Numbered from the stretch's first letter, positions 45,097 through 53,858 are shown. The stretch is 64,000 nucleotides of DNA from Denitrificimonas halotolerans (GCF_034259425.1 NZ_JAXIVU010000009.1:1-64000), one strand, 5' to 3'. Numbers and translations are program-made. The notes: a model not told the origin generated them from the sequence alone.

Positions 45097-45492
45097 ATGT
45101 TAAGCGTGTCCTTCAAAACAGCCTTACTAGCACTAGCAACATTAATTTATCTTGTTGTAGTAGGTGGAGTATTGCTCAAGCGAGCAGCCAATAGGCAAGA
45201 TGCGCGGATTACTCATCCATTTATAACAATGTTACAAGTGGGGGGGGTATCTGGAATTGTTTTTGCCTTAGCGTCTGTACCTAGTTATGTTGCACAACTT
45301 GTGAGCCCTGACATCTTGCCTTTCATCATGCCGTATATGCCTGTTTTGTTTGTGGTGAGTTTTGTTGTTTTGCTCTTGAAGTTGGAGTCTAGGCGTAGCG
45401 GCCGCTATCAAGCTGCCGTAGCTTTGTCGATGGCAGCAACTATTACTGTCTTCTTCATGCTTGCGCAGGTCGTTATGCAAGCAGTATTTTGA
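45097..45492 (+). CDS. Orphan four-helix membrane protein
   Basis: I do not recognise this 131-aa product. It has four predicted membrane helices (about 7-27, 43-65, 75-95, 105-128), a basic patch KRAANRQDAR after the first helix and a charged loop LKLESRRSGRYQ before the last. ATAAGGA precedes the ATG. It follows the TauE-family gene by 113 bases in the same direction and faces the convergent O-acylation operon. No catalytic motif is visible. Confidence 0.65.
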   Translation: MLSVSFKTALLALATLIYLVVVGGVLLKRAANRQDARITHPFITMLQVGGVSGIVFALASVPSYVAQLVSPDILPFIMPYMPVLFVVSFVVLLLKLESRRSGRYQAAVALSMAATITVFFMLAQVVMQAVF

Positions 45493-45565
45493 CAGGGCGA
45501 AAGGGAAAGATGACAGCGTACAAGGCGTACGCCGTCAGTACTTTGTAAAGCTCGAACAGAAAAAA

Positions 45566-46873
45566 CTATTGCTTAAGGTTGCTTTGTGTAAGGTCAGTTA
45601 GGAGTTGCTGAAGGTCTTGATAGAGTGCCTGAGCGCTGAGTTTATACCCTTCAGAAGTAAAGTGTACGCCATCTTTTTGTGCTAAACCCTTGGCTTGCCA
45701 TGTAGTAAAGCTGCAAGCCCCGCCCATCATGGCTTGCCAATCCCAATATAATGTCTGTTGCTCTTGAGCGACTTGGCGTTGTATTGCCTGTACTTTAGTC
45801 AGTTGTATTGGGCGTTGTGCTTGGCAGTTGCGAGCTAGTGGTTGTTTAATGGCATCGGGTGTGCCAATTATGAGCAAGGCAGTTTGCGGCTGTTTTTCGC
45901 GTAGCTGGCGTACATGGCGAGTTAAATCTTGATAATATAGATCCGTATTAAGTTCATTATTAAAGGCTTCGTTAGTGCCGTAAGCCAAAATAACTAAATC
46001 GGGGTGTAATGCTTGTAAGGCGCTGTGCCAGTTGCTTCCCCATTTATCGAGCATGTTGATGGTTGCACCATTGATCCCTAAGCTGCTGAATAATATACCA
46101 GGGCGGCCATTATCGACAAACCAACCGCCCAGTTGAGGAAAGTGTTGATCATGCACTTCCAAGTTTAAAGGCAGCTGTACTGACTGTGCAGGACTCCATT
46201 GCCAATCAGCTTGCGGCGCTAGCATTACAGTCCGTTGATTGAGGCTGATTGCCACTTCTTTAGGGCTTTGATAGAGCATGCGCACGTTAAAGAAGCGAAC
46301 ATCGTTGCTGTATTGACTGAGTCGCAATTGTCCGCCTTTTTTGAGTGGTTGCAATAAAAAACCTCCGAGCGGGAAGTTGTTATGTTCAGCGAGTCGGCTG
46401 CTAATGAGTTGCCAGTTTTTTGCATGAGCTGTATCGAGCTTCAGGGTGGCACTGCGTTGCCCACGAATCCAAGCGGGGGGTAACCAACCTGGGCCTGCAT
46501 TACCATAGCGTTGTTGGATTTGATCGCGTAACGCACCGGTAAAAAAGTCGGCAGCAGTATGTGAGTCGCCTAGTTGTAGGATGTGGGCATTATCCGCAGG
46601 GTTTTGTAGCAGGTTGATAAGCCTGAACTCACCAAAGTCGAACAGGTTACTGTTGCTCGATTTTAAGTGTTGCGCCTGTTGTTGTAGGGGTTGCTGCCGT
46701 TGCTGTGATTTGTTTATTGCAACAGTGATGCTCTGCTTGTGTGTTTTAGTGGGCTGACAACAGCTACTGATAAAAGGTAGCGATAAGAATAATGCGATAC
46801 CTGTCAAATAGCTTTTGCTTACAACGCACAAACAACGGCAGGACTTTTTTTCTGGCGCCAGTTTTTTAGTCAT
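45566..46873 (-). CDS. SGNH/GDSL-family envelope protein, third gene of MBOAT operon
   Basis: A 435-aa exported protein: basic N-terminus, hydrophobic signal (about 22-37) ending in a possible lipobox (ISSC, Cys38), a Gln-rich linker, then an SGNH-type domain with GDSH (102-105), a GTNE block (block III) and DGVHF (Asp401, His404), the expected Ser-Asp-His residues. The ATG overlaps the end of the preceding gene by eight bases, implying translational coupling. With the upstream MBOAT protein it probably transfers acyl, likely acetyl, groups onto a periplasmic glycan; the acceptor is unknown. Confidence 0.75.
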   Translation of the reverse strand: MTKKLAPEKKSCRCLCVVSKSYLTGIALFLSLPFISSCCQPTKTHKQSITVAINKSQQRQQPLQQQAQHLKSSNSNLFDFGEFRLINLLQNPADNAHILQLGDSHTAADFFTGALRDQIQQRYGNAGPGWLPPAWIRGQRSATLKLDTAHAKNWQLISSRLAEHNNFPLGGFLLQPLKKGGQLRLSQYSNDVRFFNVRMLYQSPKEVAISLNQRTVMLAPQADWQWSPAQSVQLPLNLEVHDQHFPQLGGWFVDNGRPGILFSSLGINGATINMLDKWGSNWHSALQALHPDLVILAYGTNEAFNNELNTDLYYQDLTRHVRQLREKQPQTALLIIGTPDAIKQPLARNCQAQRPIQLTKVQAIQRQVAQEQQTLYWDWQAMMGGACSFTTWQAKGLAQKDGVHFTSEGYKLSAQALYQDLQQLLTDLTQSNLKQ

Positions 46874-47918
46874 AGTTGGCCTGTGTGGGTGTAAAGGTAA
46901 TAAGATCAAATACAGCATTAGCTAATGTGCGCTGCCCAGTAACTGTGAAATGAATACCATCGCCTGTACGCATTTTTTGTTTGATGCTTTGGTCTCCCAT
47001 ATAGTCAGAGTAGGTGTCTTCTGTATACCTAAAGACTTGATTTCCAGAGAGAAAAACCTCTCCAGCATCTCGTACTTCAGACTCATAAAGCTGACTTAGG
47101 TAACTCACTTTATTGGACAAGCTTTTACGGCGCATATGTGGAGGGCTGACCCAAATGATATCAACCTGGTGTGCTTGCGCATCTTGAATGATGGTGCGTA
47201 TGCGCTCTCGATATAGAGCTTCCCATTCAGTGCTGGCAAAACGAAGGTATTTTCCACCTTTACTGGCTGGCATGTCCCAAGGGTCGTTCGGTCCTAAAAA
47301 TACAATTAATAATTTAATGTCGGGATGTTTGGTTAGGGTGGTGCGAATGGTCTCTGGCCAGTTGAATGCTCGGGGATAAGCGAGCCCAGTGCTTTGTTTA
47401 CTTAGATCAATACTTGATATGCCGTACTCGCGGCGCAAGCGCACTGCAAGATGGGGGGCTACGCCTTGCATCATTGAGTCTCCAGCGAAGAAGACACGGT
47501 CTCCTTCTTTGAGTTGTGCGTACTCTTTGGGTTGGATGATATCTGGTGCAGTAGCAGGCTCTGTTTCGACGATCTGATCTTCCGGGATGTTTGCTACAGC
47601 TGAGCAGCTACAGGATGCATCACTTTCGTTAAGTGAGCTTGTAGTTGCGCTGGAGGGCAAAACAGTGGTTTCAGTTGCAGTTATGGTTTGTCCTTGCATT
47701 TTCTGCCAAAAAACTTGTGCTGCGCTAGCGAGTGCATGATGTACGCGGCTACCGGCCTGCCAAGCTTCGATTGACTGCATTGATTGCCAAGGCGGTGGGC
47801 TGTGATAGCTTTGCTGCCAAAAGTTTTCTAGGGAGTTTTGATGAAGCCAGACCAATAATGTACCTGTGCTGAATACAACGTAGCAGCTGAGCAAGAGTCT
47901 TTTTAAGTTATACATCAT
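46866..47918 (-). CDS. DUF459-like SGNH periplasmic protein, second gene of MBOAT operon
   Basis: A 350-aa protein with an N-terminal membrane anchor (about 8-26), a Ser/Thr/Ala-rich spacer (80-130) and an SGNH domain: GDSMMQG (Ser148), LGPND (209-212) and DGIHF (Asp320, His323), with the WVSPPHMRRKS segment typical of DUF459-type members. Only one base separates it from the MBOAT gene, and it overlaps the next SGNH gene. The pairing of an MBOAT channel with SGNH transferases resembles PatA/PatB and AlgI/AlgJ/AlgX. Confidence 0.8.
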   Translation of the reverse strand: MMYNLKRLLLSCYVVFSTGTLLVWLHQNSLENFWQQSYHSPPPWQSMQSIEAWQAGSRVHHALASAAQVFWQKMQGQTITATETTVLPSSATTSSLNESDASCSCSAVANIPEDQIVETEPATAPDIIQPKEYAQLKEGDRVFFAGDSMMQGVAPHLAVRLRREYGISSIDLSKQSTGLAYPRAFNWPETIRTTLTKHPDIKLLIVFLGPNDPWDMPASKGGKYLRFASTEWEALYRERIRTIIQDAQAHQVDIIWVSPPHMRRKSLSNKVSYLSQLYESEVRDAGEVFLSGNQVFRYTEDTYSDYMGDQSIKQKMRTGDGIHFTVTGQRTLANAVFDLITFTPTQANYD

Positions 47919-47919
47919 T

Positions 47920-49335
47920 TTAAAAATTTGCGTAAATAAAGTTTGGCATTCCGTCGGGGGCTAGACTGAAAGCGAGGCTGAGAATAATGGTAAGCATGAT
48001 CGGATAACTGAACCATTTGAATTGTCCGCTGTGCGTTTCTATATGATGTGTGAAACTAACGAGCAGAGGGTAGAAAAAATACAGTAATGCTGTGGCTAAT
48101 AACGGAGTGGCATAGTGCGCTGCAGCAGTTGGAAAGTGTAAGGTGCTGATTTGTTGCAGCATTAAGAGGGCGTTGTCAAAGCTATTACTGCGGAAAAATA
48201 TCCATGCAAAACAAACAAAATGAAAGCAAATAAAACGCGCTAAATTGCGTCGAATAAATGCGGTGAAGCCAAAACGGTGTTTAGCTTTAGGCAGGACTAG
48301 GTCCATGATGTTGAGAAAAATGACACCAAGTCCATGGAGGGCACCCCAAATTATAAAGGTTGTAGCGGCACCATGCCAAAGTCCTGAAATTGTCATGGCC
48401 AGTAAGACGTTGACTTGAGTTCGTATCCAACCTTTACGACCTCCACCGAGTGGAATGTATATATAGTCACGAATAAAACTGGACAGGCTAATGTGCCAAC
48501 GTGTCCAAAATTCTTTTAGATTGCTTGCCAGATAAGGTGCGTTAAAGTTAATCGGTAAGCGAAAGCCTAAAAATAAAGCGATACCTGTAACTAAATCGGT
48601 GTAGCCAGAAAAGTTGAAATAGATATTCCATGCATAAGCATACATAGCAATTAAGTTTTGTTCAGAACTATAGCCGCTAGGGTCATTAAAGACAGGGTCA
48701 ACCATGTTTTCGGCAAGCCAAGCACTGAAAAGAAACAATTTAAGCAAGGCTAATGTAATTAAAAATAAAGCGCGCTTGGGCTCTAATAGAGCACGCTGAC
48801 TGTTTTGGATTTGTGGTATGAATAGCGTGGCGCGGTTAATAGGACCAGCGATAATGCTAGGGAAAAAGCATAAATATAGTATAACTTCAGTAAGGCGTGC
48901 TTTAGGTAGTTCTTGGCGTTGCACTGATACCACATAGCTAACAGAGTGGAAGCTGTAGTAAGACAGGCCTATTGGCAATAGTAGGTTTAAAAGAGGCAAG
49001 TCAATCTGCCATCCAATTTTAGAAAATGCTATTTGTATCGATTCTTGGAAAAAAGCATAGTATTTGAAAATAATAAATAAACTGAAAATCACGCTGGCTA
49101 AGAGTAGGTAGATTTGTTTTTTCGTTAAAAGACGATCGCCATAGTTTGCTAGTGCATAAATAAATAAACTGTAGCCAAGTAAAATCAAAGCGAATTGTAA
49201 ACTAAAGAGAGCTATGAGTGTATAGCTAGCAGCAATTAATAATTGATTGCGGGCTAGGCTTGGTAAAAAGGGTAACCAATAAATAAATAAGAAAGTAACA
49301 AAAAAAATTATAAATTCAAAAGAAAGAAGATTCAT
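47920..49335 (-). CDS. MBOAT-family O-acyltransferase (AlgI/PatA-like)
   Basis: A 471-aa polytopic inner-membrane protein with about eleven helices. It carries the MBOAT core: a conserved block FWTRWHISLSSFIRDYIYIPLGG (His281; first 20 residues suffice to recognise it) and the catalytic-type histidine H321 in SGLWHGAA, close to His322 of AlgI. Members move acyl groups from cytoplasmic donors across the membrane for O-acylation of alginate, peptidoglycan or other polymers. First gene of a tight three-gene leftward operon with two SGNH proteins; no polysaccharide synthase adjoins it. The upstream region is AT-rich with a palindrome that could be an operator. Confidence 0.88.
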   Translation of the reverse strand: MNLLSFEFIIFFVTFLFIYWLPFLPSLARNQLLIAASYTLIALFSLQFALILLGYSLFIYALANYGDRLLTKKQIYLLLASVIFSLFIIFKYYAFFQESIQIAFSKIGWQIDLPLLNLLLPIGLSYYSFHSVSYVVSVQRQELPKARLTEVILYLCFFPSIIAGPINRATLFIPQIQNSQRALLEPKRALFLITLALLKLFLFSAWLAENMVDPVFNDPSGYSSEQNLIAMYAYAWNIYFNFSGYTDLVTGIALFLGFRLPINFNAPYLASNLKEFWTRWHISLSSFIRDYIYIPLGGGRKGWIRTQVNVLLAMTISGLWHGAATTFIIWGALHGLGVIFLNIMDLVLPKAKHRFGFTAFIRRNLARFICFHFVCFAWIFFRSNSFDNALLMLQQISTLHFPTAAAHYATPLLATALLYFFYPLLVSFTHHIETHSGQFKWFSYPIMLTIILSLAFSLAPDGMPNFIYANF

Positions 49336-49774
49336 ATGGTAATAAGAAAAGTGATTTATAGGTAGGTGTTGTTGGTTTTATTTGGTTTAAATGAACTTTT
49401 TAGTTTCTAAAATTTTCTATAAAGTTTTTTTGATGGTCTTGTATAAACTGATCGATTGCGCCGCGCTGTAGTGATTTTAGATTGTTTACTTAGGTGTGGT
49501 CTTAAATTAATAGTTCTGCTTGTTAACAAGATGCGCATCTTACAACAGCTGAAGTTTTAATTAAAGTTTATGGCTTTGGGTTTTTCAGTTTTTTTGGGGG
49601 GAATGGTTAGGGGTTATGTGGGATAGATTGCTGAGGTTAAGTTTAATATTTAGTTGGTTTGTTTTATTTTTTGATGTGAGTAAGTTTGAGATATATAGTT
49701 ATATAGTGTCTTAAAGATAGTCTTAGTATGATGGTGCTAGTTATTATGGGGTATGATTTATAGCTTTATGTTTA
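49336..49774. other. AT-rich intergenic region upstream of the O-acylation operon
   Basis: About 440 bases with long T runs and no credible open frame on either strand. It should hold the promoter of the leftward MBOAT operon, though no consensus promoter is obvious. The only strong structure is the palindrome at 49528-49541. Composition clearly differs from the housekeeping blocks, in line with horizontally acquired or silenced DNA. Confidence 0.6.
49528..49541. promoter_or_regulatory. Perfect 14-bp palindrome, candidate operator
   Basis: AAGATGCGCATCTT is a perfect palindrome, with TGTT and AACA just outside it making an imperfect longer dyad (49521-49547). It lies about 190 bases upstream of the MBOAT start in otherwise AT-rich DNA. 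Shape and position suit a dimeric repressor or activator site; no regulator is encoded nearby. Confidence 0.4.
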
Positions 49775-50107
49775 TTATCAAAATCGCGTAAGACCTCGTA
49801 CTTTCAAGTCAGTGTTGGATGCTGGCTGGGGTCAATTAAAAACAATGCTGGACTATAAATGCGCTCACGCAGGCATTGTTTTTAAGGAAGTTGACGAGGC
49901 ATACACTACCCAAACCTGTTCGAGTTGTGGCAATTTTCCCGAATCGAGGCCGAAAGGTATCGCAGGACTTGGAATAAGAGAATGGACGTGCAGCGAGTGC
50001 GGTGTCACCCACGATCGCGATATCAATGCGTCACGCAACATTCTCGCGGCCGGACAGGGCCGTCTAGCAGTAGAAATCCCCGTCCTTTAGGTTGGGGAGG
50101 ATGTTAA
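49775..50107 (+). mobile_element. tnpB-tail unit (IS200/IS605 type), longest copy
   Basis: Starts at TTATCAA and AATCGCGTAAGAC, then reads FKSVLDAGWGQLKTML, two zinc-finger CxxC pairs (CSSCG and CSECG), HDRDINASRNIL with the RuvC-III aspartate, and ends EIPVL-stop inside the terminal hairpin (CCCC..TTTAGG..GGGG) and GGATGTTAA. A GTG at 49812 would allow a 92-residue peptide, but a full TnpB is about 370-400 aa, so the RuvC-I and RuvC-II parts are missing and this is no nuclease. It lies between the AT-rich region and tRNA-Leu(CAG). Confidence 0.82.
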
Positions 50108-50301
50108 TGTGATGTGTTAGCTTTGAGTATTGGTAAAAACAGAGAAGTTTTTTTGCTTAACAAGAGCATTAAGTGGTTGTAGCTTGGGTAAGGTGTACGT
50201 GTGAAAAAAAGCTATGTGCTGTACGGGAGGGCTAGATCTGTATTGCTTGAATACGTAGGCGCTGTGCAGAATAAAAGAAGAGAGTAGTAATAGAAAAGAA
50301 A

Positions 50302-50388
50302 TGGTGCCCAGGAGAAGACTCGAACTTCCACGGCCGTAAGGCCACTAGCACCTGAAGCTAGCGTGTCTACCAATTTCACCACCTGGGC
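50302..50388 (-). tRNA. tRNA-Leu (anticodon CAG)
   Basis: On the minus strand: acceptor GCCCAGG/CCTGGGC, anticodon arm CTAGC-TTCAGGT-GCTAG (anticodon CAG), a long variable arm (GTGGCCTTACGGCCGT), T arm with GTTCGAGTC and an encoded CCA. Divergent from rnr, the arrangement I recall from Pseudomonas; with the other leucine tRNA at 34963 the window carries two leucine isoacceptors. Confidence 0.96.
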
Positions 50389-50399
50389 ATAAAAAACGA

Positions 50400-50427
50400 T
50401 ACTTAATGTACTGAATTCATGGTACAA
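50400..50427 (-). promoter_or_regulatory. Possible promoter of tRNA-Leu(CAG)
   Basis: On the minus strand TTGTAC, 16 bases, TAAGTA lies just upstream of the tRNA 5' end. The -10 is weak and the distance to the tRNA short, so this is only a candidate. Confidence 0.3.
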
Positions 50428-50584
50428 CATTATTCATATAACGTTGTGGTGGCGAACTATACGACTGAAAAAAGAAGTTGTAAACCCCCAAACGCTAAAA
50501 AATCTGTTAAATTAGACACGCTATACGGTGAAGTGAGTATTGATTTGCTTCACCATTTATTTTTACATGTAAGGTGAATTCAAT

Positions 50585-52984
50585 TTGGTAGCCGATTGGC
50601 AATCCCTCGATCCAGAGGCCGCGCGTGAAGCGGAAAAATACGACAACCCAATCCCTAGTCGAGAGCTGATCTTGCAGCACTTGGCTGAACGAGGCGCGCC
50701 TGCGACTCGTGAGCAGCTCGCAACGGAGTTCGCTCTAAGCTCAGAAGAAGACTTAGAAGCATTACGTCGTCGTTTAAGAGCGATGGAGCGCGATGCGCAA
50801 GTGGTTTATACCCGGCGTGGTGCTTATGCGCCGGTAGATAAGCTAGATCTTGTGGTGGGACGCGTGAGCGGACACCGAGATGGCTTTGGTTTTTTAATTC
50901 CTGATGATGGTGGCGATGACTTATTTTTAAGTCCCACTCAGATGCGTTTGGTATTTGATGGTGACCGAGCCTTGGCTCGGGTGGTTGGCTTTGATAAGCG
51001 TGGCCGACGTGAAGGTGCTATAGCTGAAGTTGTTGTGCGTGCTCATGAAACTATTGTGGGGCGTTATAACGAAGAAAATGGTATTGGCTTCGTTTTGCCG
51101 GACAATAAGAAGATGCAGCAAGAAGTGCTGATCAGTCCGGGTCGCAATGGTGGTGCGCAAGTTGGACAGCTGGTTGAGGTGGCGATTACTCATTGGCCAA
51201 CGCGACGTTTCCAGGCTCAAGGTAATATTGTGGAAGTGCTGGGTGAGTATATGGCGCCGGGCATGGAAATTGAGGTTGCTCTGCGTAACTATGATATTCC
51301 CCATGAGTGGCCTGCGGAAGCATTAAAGGAAGCGCGTCGCCTAAAGCCTGAGGTTGATGAGAAAGATAAAGAGCGTCGAGTAGATCTGCGTGAGTTGCCT
51401 TTTGTCACTATTGATGGTGCTGATGCTCGTGACTTTGATGATGCAGTGTATTGTGAGCCGCGTACAGGAAGTAGTGGTGATATTGTTGCTGAAGGCTGGC
51501 GTCTTTATGTTGCCATTGCTGATGTGTCGCACTATGTCAAAGTAGATTCGGCATTAGATGCTGAAGCACGATTGCGTGGTAATTCGGTGTACTTTCCTGA
51601 GCGCGTGATTCCAATGCTGCCAGAAGAGTTATCTAATGGACTGTGCTCACTTAATCCGAACGTTGATCGTTTGGCTATGGTTTGTGAGATTGCTTTAGCC
51701 CGTAACGGTAAGATGATCGGTTATCAGTTTTATGAAGCGGTGATTAATTCTCATGCGCGACTTACCTATGATGTGGTAAGTGCAATGCTTGAGCATCCGC
51801 GTAGTGCTGAAGGTAAAGAAGCGATGGCTGAATATGCGGCAGTTGTGCCGCATGTAAAGCATTTGTATGCGGTATATAAAGCGTTACAAAAGCAGCGTCA
51901 TAATCGTGGTGCAATTGATTTTGAAACCCGTGAAACTCGTATTGTGTTTGGTGAAGACCGTAAAATTTCAGAAATTTTACCGACCGAGCGTAATGATGCG
52001 CACAAGTTGATTGAAGAATGTATGTTGTGTGCCAACGTTGCCATGGCAGAGTTTTTGGAAGAGCATGACTTGCCTGGCTTGTATCGTGTGCATGATGGTC
52101 CCCCAGAAGAAAAATTAGAAAAATTACGAGGTTTTTTAAGTAGCTTAGGTTTGACTCTGAATCGCGGTAAGGGTGATCCTACTCCGAAAGATTACTTAGC
52201 TCTGCTTGAAGTGGTGCGTGAACGTCCAGACTTTCAGTTGATTCAAACAGTGATGCTGCGCTCGTTGAGTCAGGCTATGTATAGCCCAGATAATCATGGG
52301 CATTTTGGTTTGAACTACGAAGCTTATACGCACTTTACATCGCCGATTCGTCGTTATGCGGATTTGCTGAATCATCGCGCGGTGCGCAGTATTATTCGAT
52401 CGCGCAAAAACACTGAGCGCGTGCAGCGTGTAGGTGCACGTAGTATGCCAAAGGCACGTATTTATCCATATGAGCTGCAACAGCTTGAGGAGATTGGTGT
52501 AGAGGTGTCGTTGACAGAGCGTCGTGCTGATGAAGCTACACGTGACGTTGTGACATGGCTTAAGTGTGAGTTTATGCTGGGCCGTGTTGGCGAAAGCTTC
52601 CCTGGCGTGATTACCGCAGTGACTGGTTTTGGCTTATTTGTTGAGCTGATTGATATTTACGTCGAGGGCTTGGTGCATGTTACTGCATTGCCAGGTGACT
52701 ATTATCAGTTTGATGCCTTACATCATCGTTTGACTGGTGAGCGCAGTGGTCGCAGTTTCCGCCTAGGGGATACAGTGGAAGTGATTGTCGCTCGCGTTGA
52801 TTTAGATGAGCGTAAGATTGATTTTGAAATGAATCCGGATGATGTTAACGCTGGCAAGCGTGCATCTTCGGTGGGTAAAACAGCGAAAAAATCATCTAAA
52901 GAAGAAAAGAGCGCACAGCCGAAAAATAAAGCGCGTAAGCGTAAAGTAGTGAGTAAATCCACTAAAGCGGGGCACTATGAGTAA
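50585..52984 (+). CDS. rnr: Ribonuclease R, UUG start
   Basis: Processive 3'-5' exoribonuclease that degrades structured RNA, important in cold, stationary phase and trans-translation decay. Order: N-terminal winged-helix domain (about 20-85), two cold-shock domains, the RNB catalytic domain with DARDFDDAVY (metal-binding aspartates) and YTHFTSPIRRYADL, an S1 domain (about 650-735) and a Lys-rich tail. 799 aa. The start is TTG: AAGGTGA is about eight bases upstream and the sequence (M)VADWQSLDPEAAREAEKYD is the family N-terminus. rlmB overlaps its 3' end. Confidence 0.96.
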   Translation: MVADWQSLDPEAAREAEKYDNPIPSRELILQHLAERGAPATREQLATEFALSSEEDLEALRRRLRAMERDAQVVYTRRGAYAPVDKLDLVVGRVSGHRDGFGFLIPDDGGDDLFLSPTQMRLVFDGDRALARVVGFDKRGRREGAIAEVVVRAHETIVGRYNEENGIGFVLPDNKKMQQEVLISPGRNGGAQVGQLVEVAITHWPTRRFQAQGNIVEVLGEYMAPGMEIEVALRNYDIPHEWPAEALKEARRLKPEVDEKDKERRVDLRELPFVTIDGADARDFDDAVYCEPRTGSSGDIVAEGWRLYVAIADVSHYVKVDSALDAEARLRGNSVYFPERVIPMLPEELSNGLCSLNPNVDRLAMVCEIALARNGKMIGYQFYEAVINSHARLTYDVVSAMLEHPRSAEGKEAMAEYAAVVPHVKHLYAVYKALQKQRHNRGAIDFETRETRIVFGEDRKISEILPTERNDAHKLIEECMLCANVAMAEFLEEHDLPGLYRVHDGPPEEKLEKLRGFLSSLGLTLNRGKGDPTPKDYLALLEVVRERPDFQLIQTVMLRSLSQAMYSPDNHGHFGLNYEAYTHFTSPIRRYADLLNHRAVRSIIRSRKNTERVQRVGARSMPKARIYPYELQQLEEIGVEVSLTERRADEATRDVVTWLKCEFMLGRVGESFPGVITAVTGFGLFVELIDIYVEGLVHVTALPGDYYQFDALHHRLTGERSGRSFRLGDTVEVIVARVDLDERKIDFEMNPDDVNAGKRASSVGKTAKKSSKEEKSAQPKNKARKRKVVSKSTKAGHYE

Positions 52985-53723
52985 TTTGGAAAATGTTTAT
53001 GGTGTTCATGCTGTTGAGTCATTGCTGCGTCATCACCCTAAGCGAGTGAAAGCTTTGGTTTTAGCTGAAGGTCGCAGTGAGCCTCGCGTTCAGGTTTTGC
53101 GGGAGCTGGCAGAGGAAGCTCGGATTCCTGTCAGTACGCTGAGTCGTCGTGAGATGGATGAGCAGCTTGATGGTGTTCACCAGGGAGTGCTAGCTAAAGT
53201 CAGTCCGAGTCAAGTATGGGGTGAAGCTATGCTTGATGAATTGTTGGATCGTTTAGCTGAGCCGCCCTTGCTGCTAGTGCTTGATGGTGTCACTGATCCG
53301 CATAATTTAGGAGCCTGTTTGCGCACGGCTGATGCTGCAGGTGTGCATGCGGTGATCATTCCGAAAGATAAATCGGCAAGCTTAAATGCTACTGTGCGTA
53401 AAGTGGCGTGTGGTGCTGCGGAGGTCGTGCCTTTAGTTGCAGTGACCAACTTGGCACGAGCTTTAGAGAAGCTGCGACAGAAAGGCTTGTGGGTCGTAGG
53501 CACAGCGGGCGATGCTGAACAGAGTTTATATCAGCAAGATATGAAAGGGCCGCTTATAGTTGTGATGGGGGCGGAAGGGGCTGGCATGCGCCGTTTAACT
53601 CGCGAGCATTGTGATTTTTTAGTGCATCTACCCATGCAGGGTAGCGTCAGTAGTTTGAACGTGTCAGTGGCAACAGGTGTTTGCTTGTTTGAAGCTCAAC
53701 GGCAACGTTTGCTCAAGGGCTAA
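52977..53723 (+). CDS. rlmB: 23S rRNA (guanosine-2'-O-)-methyltransferase RlmB
   Basis: Methylates G2251 in the 23S P loop. N-terminal RNA-binding domain (1-75), then a SpoU/SPOUT knot domain with LDGVTDPHNLGACLRTADAAG, VVMGAEGAGMRRL and IPMQ-like/GSVSSLNVSVATGV (here LPMQGSVSSLNVSVA). 248 aa. The ATG lies within the last codons of rnr (eight-base overlap), so expression is coupled. Confidence 0.97.
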   Translation: MSNLENVYGVHAVESLLRHHPKRVKALVLAEGRSEPRVQVLRELAEEARIPVSTLSRREMDEQLDGVHQGVLAKVSPSQVWGEAMLDELLDRLAEPPLLLVLDGVTDPHNLGACLRTADAAGVHAVIIPKDKSASLNATVRKVACGAAEVVPLVAVTNLARALEKLRQKGLWVVGTAGDAEQSLYQQDMKGPLIVVMGAEGAGMRRLTREHCDFLVHLPMQGSVSSLNVSVATGVCLFEAQRQRLLKG

Positions 53724-53858
53724 GTTGGTGTTTGCAAAAATAACTCATGCTTTTTGAGACTTGCCTTGCTTAGTGGGGTGAGCTTCTTTAGAATACCGCA
53801 CCTTGCATTGTGCGTATTCTTTGGGGATACGTTTGTGTAAATTTTATCCACTCCTTGT

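Noticed and set aside
49812..50090. 92-residue frame from GTG 49812 as a functional small TnpB-like protein
   Set aside because: Lacks RuvC-I and RuvC-II and has no ribosome binding site; best read as the end of a truncated tnpB, though translation of the zinc finger alone cannot be excluded.
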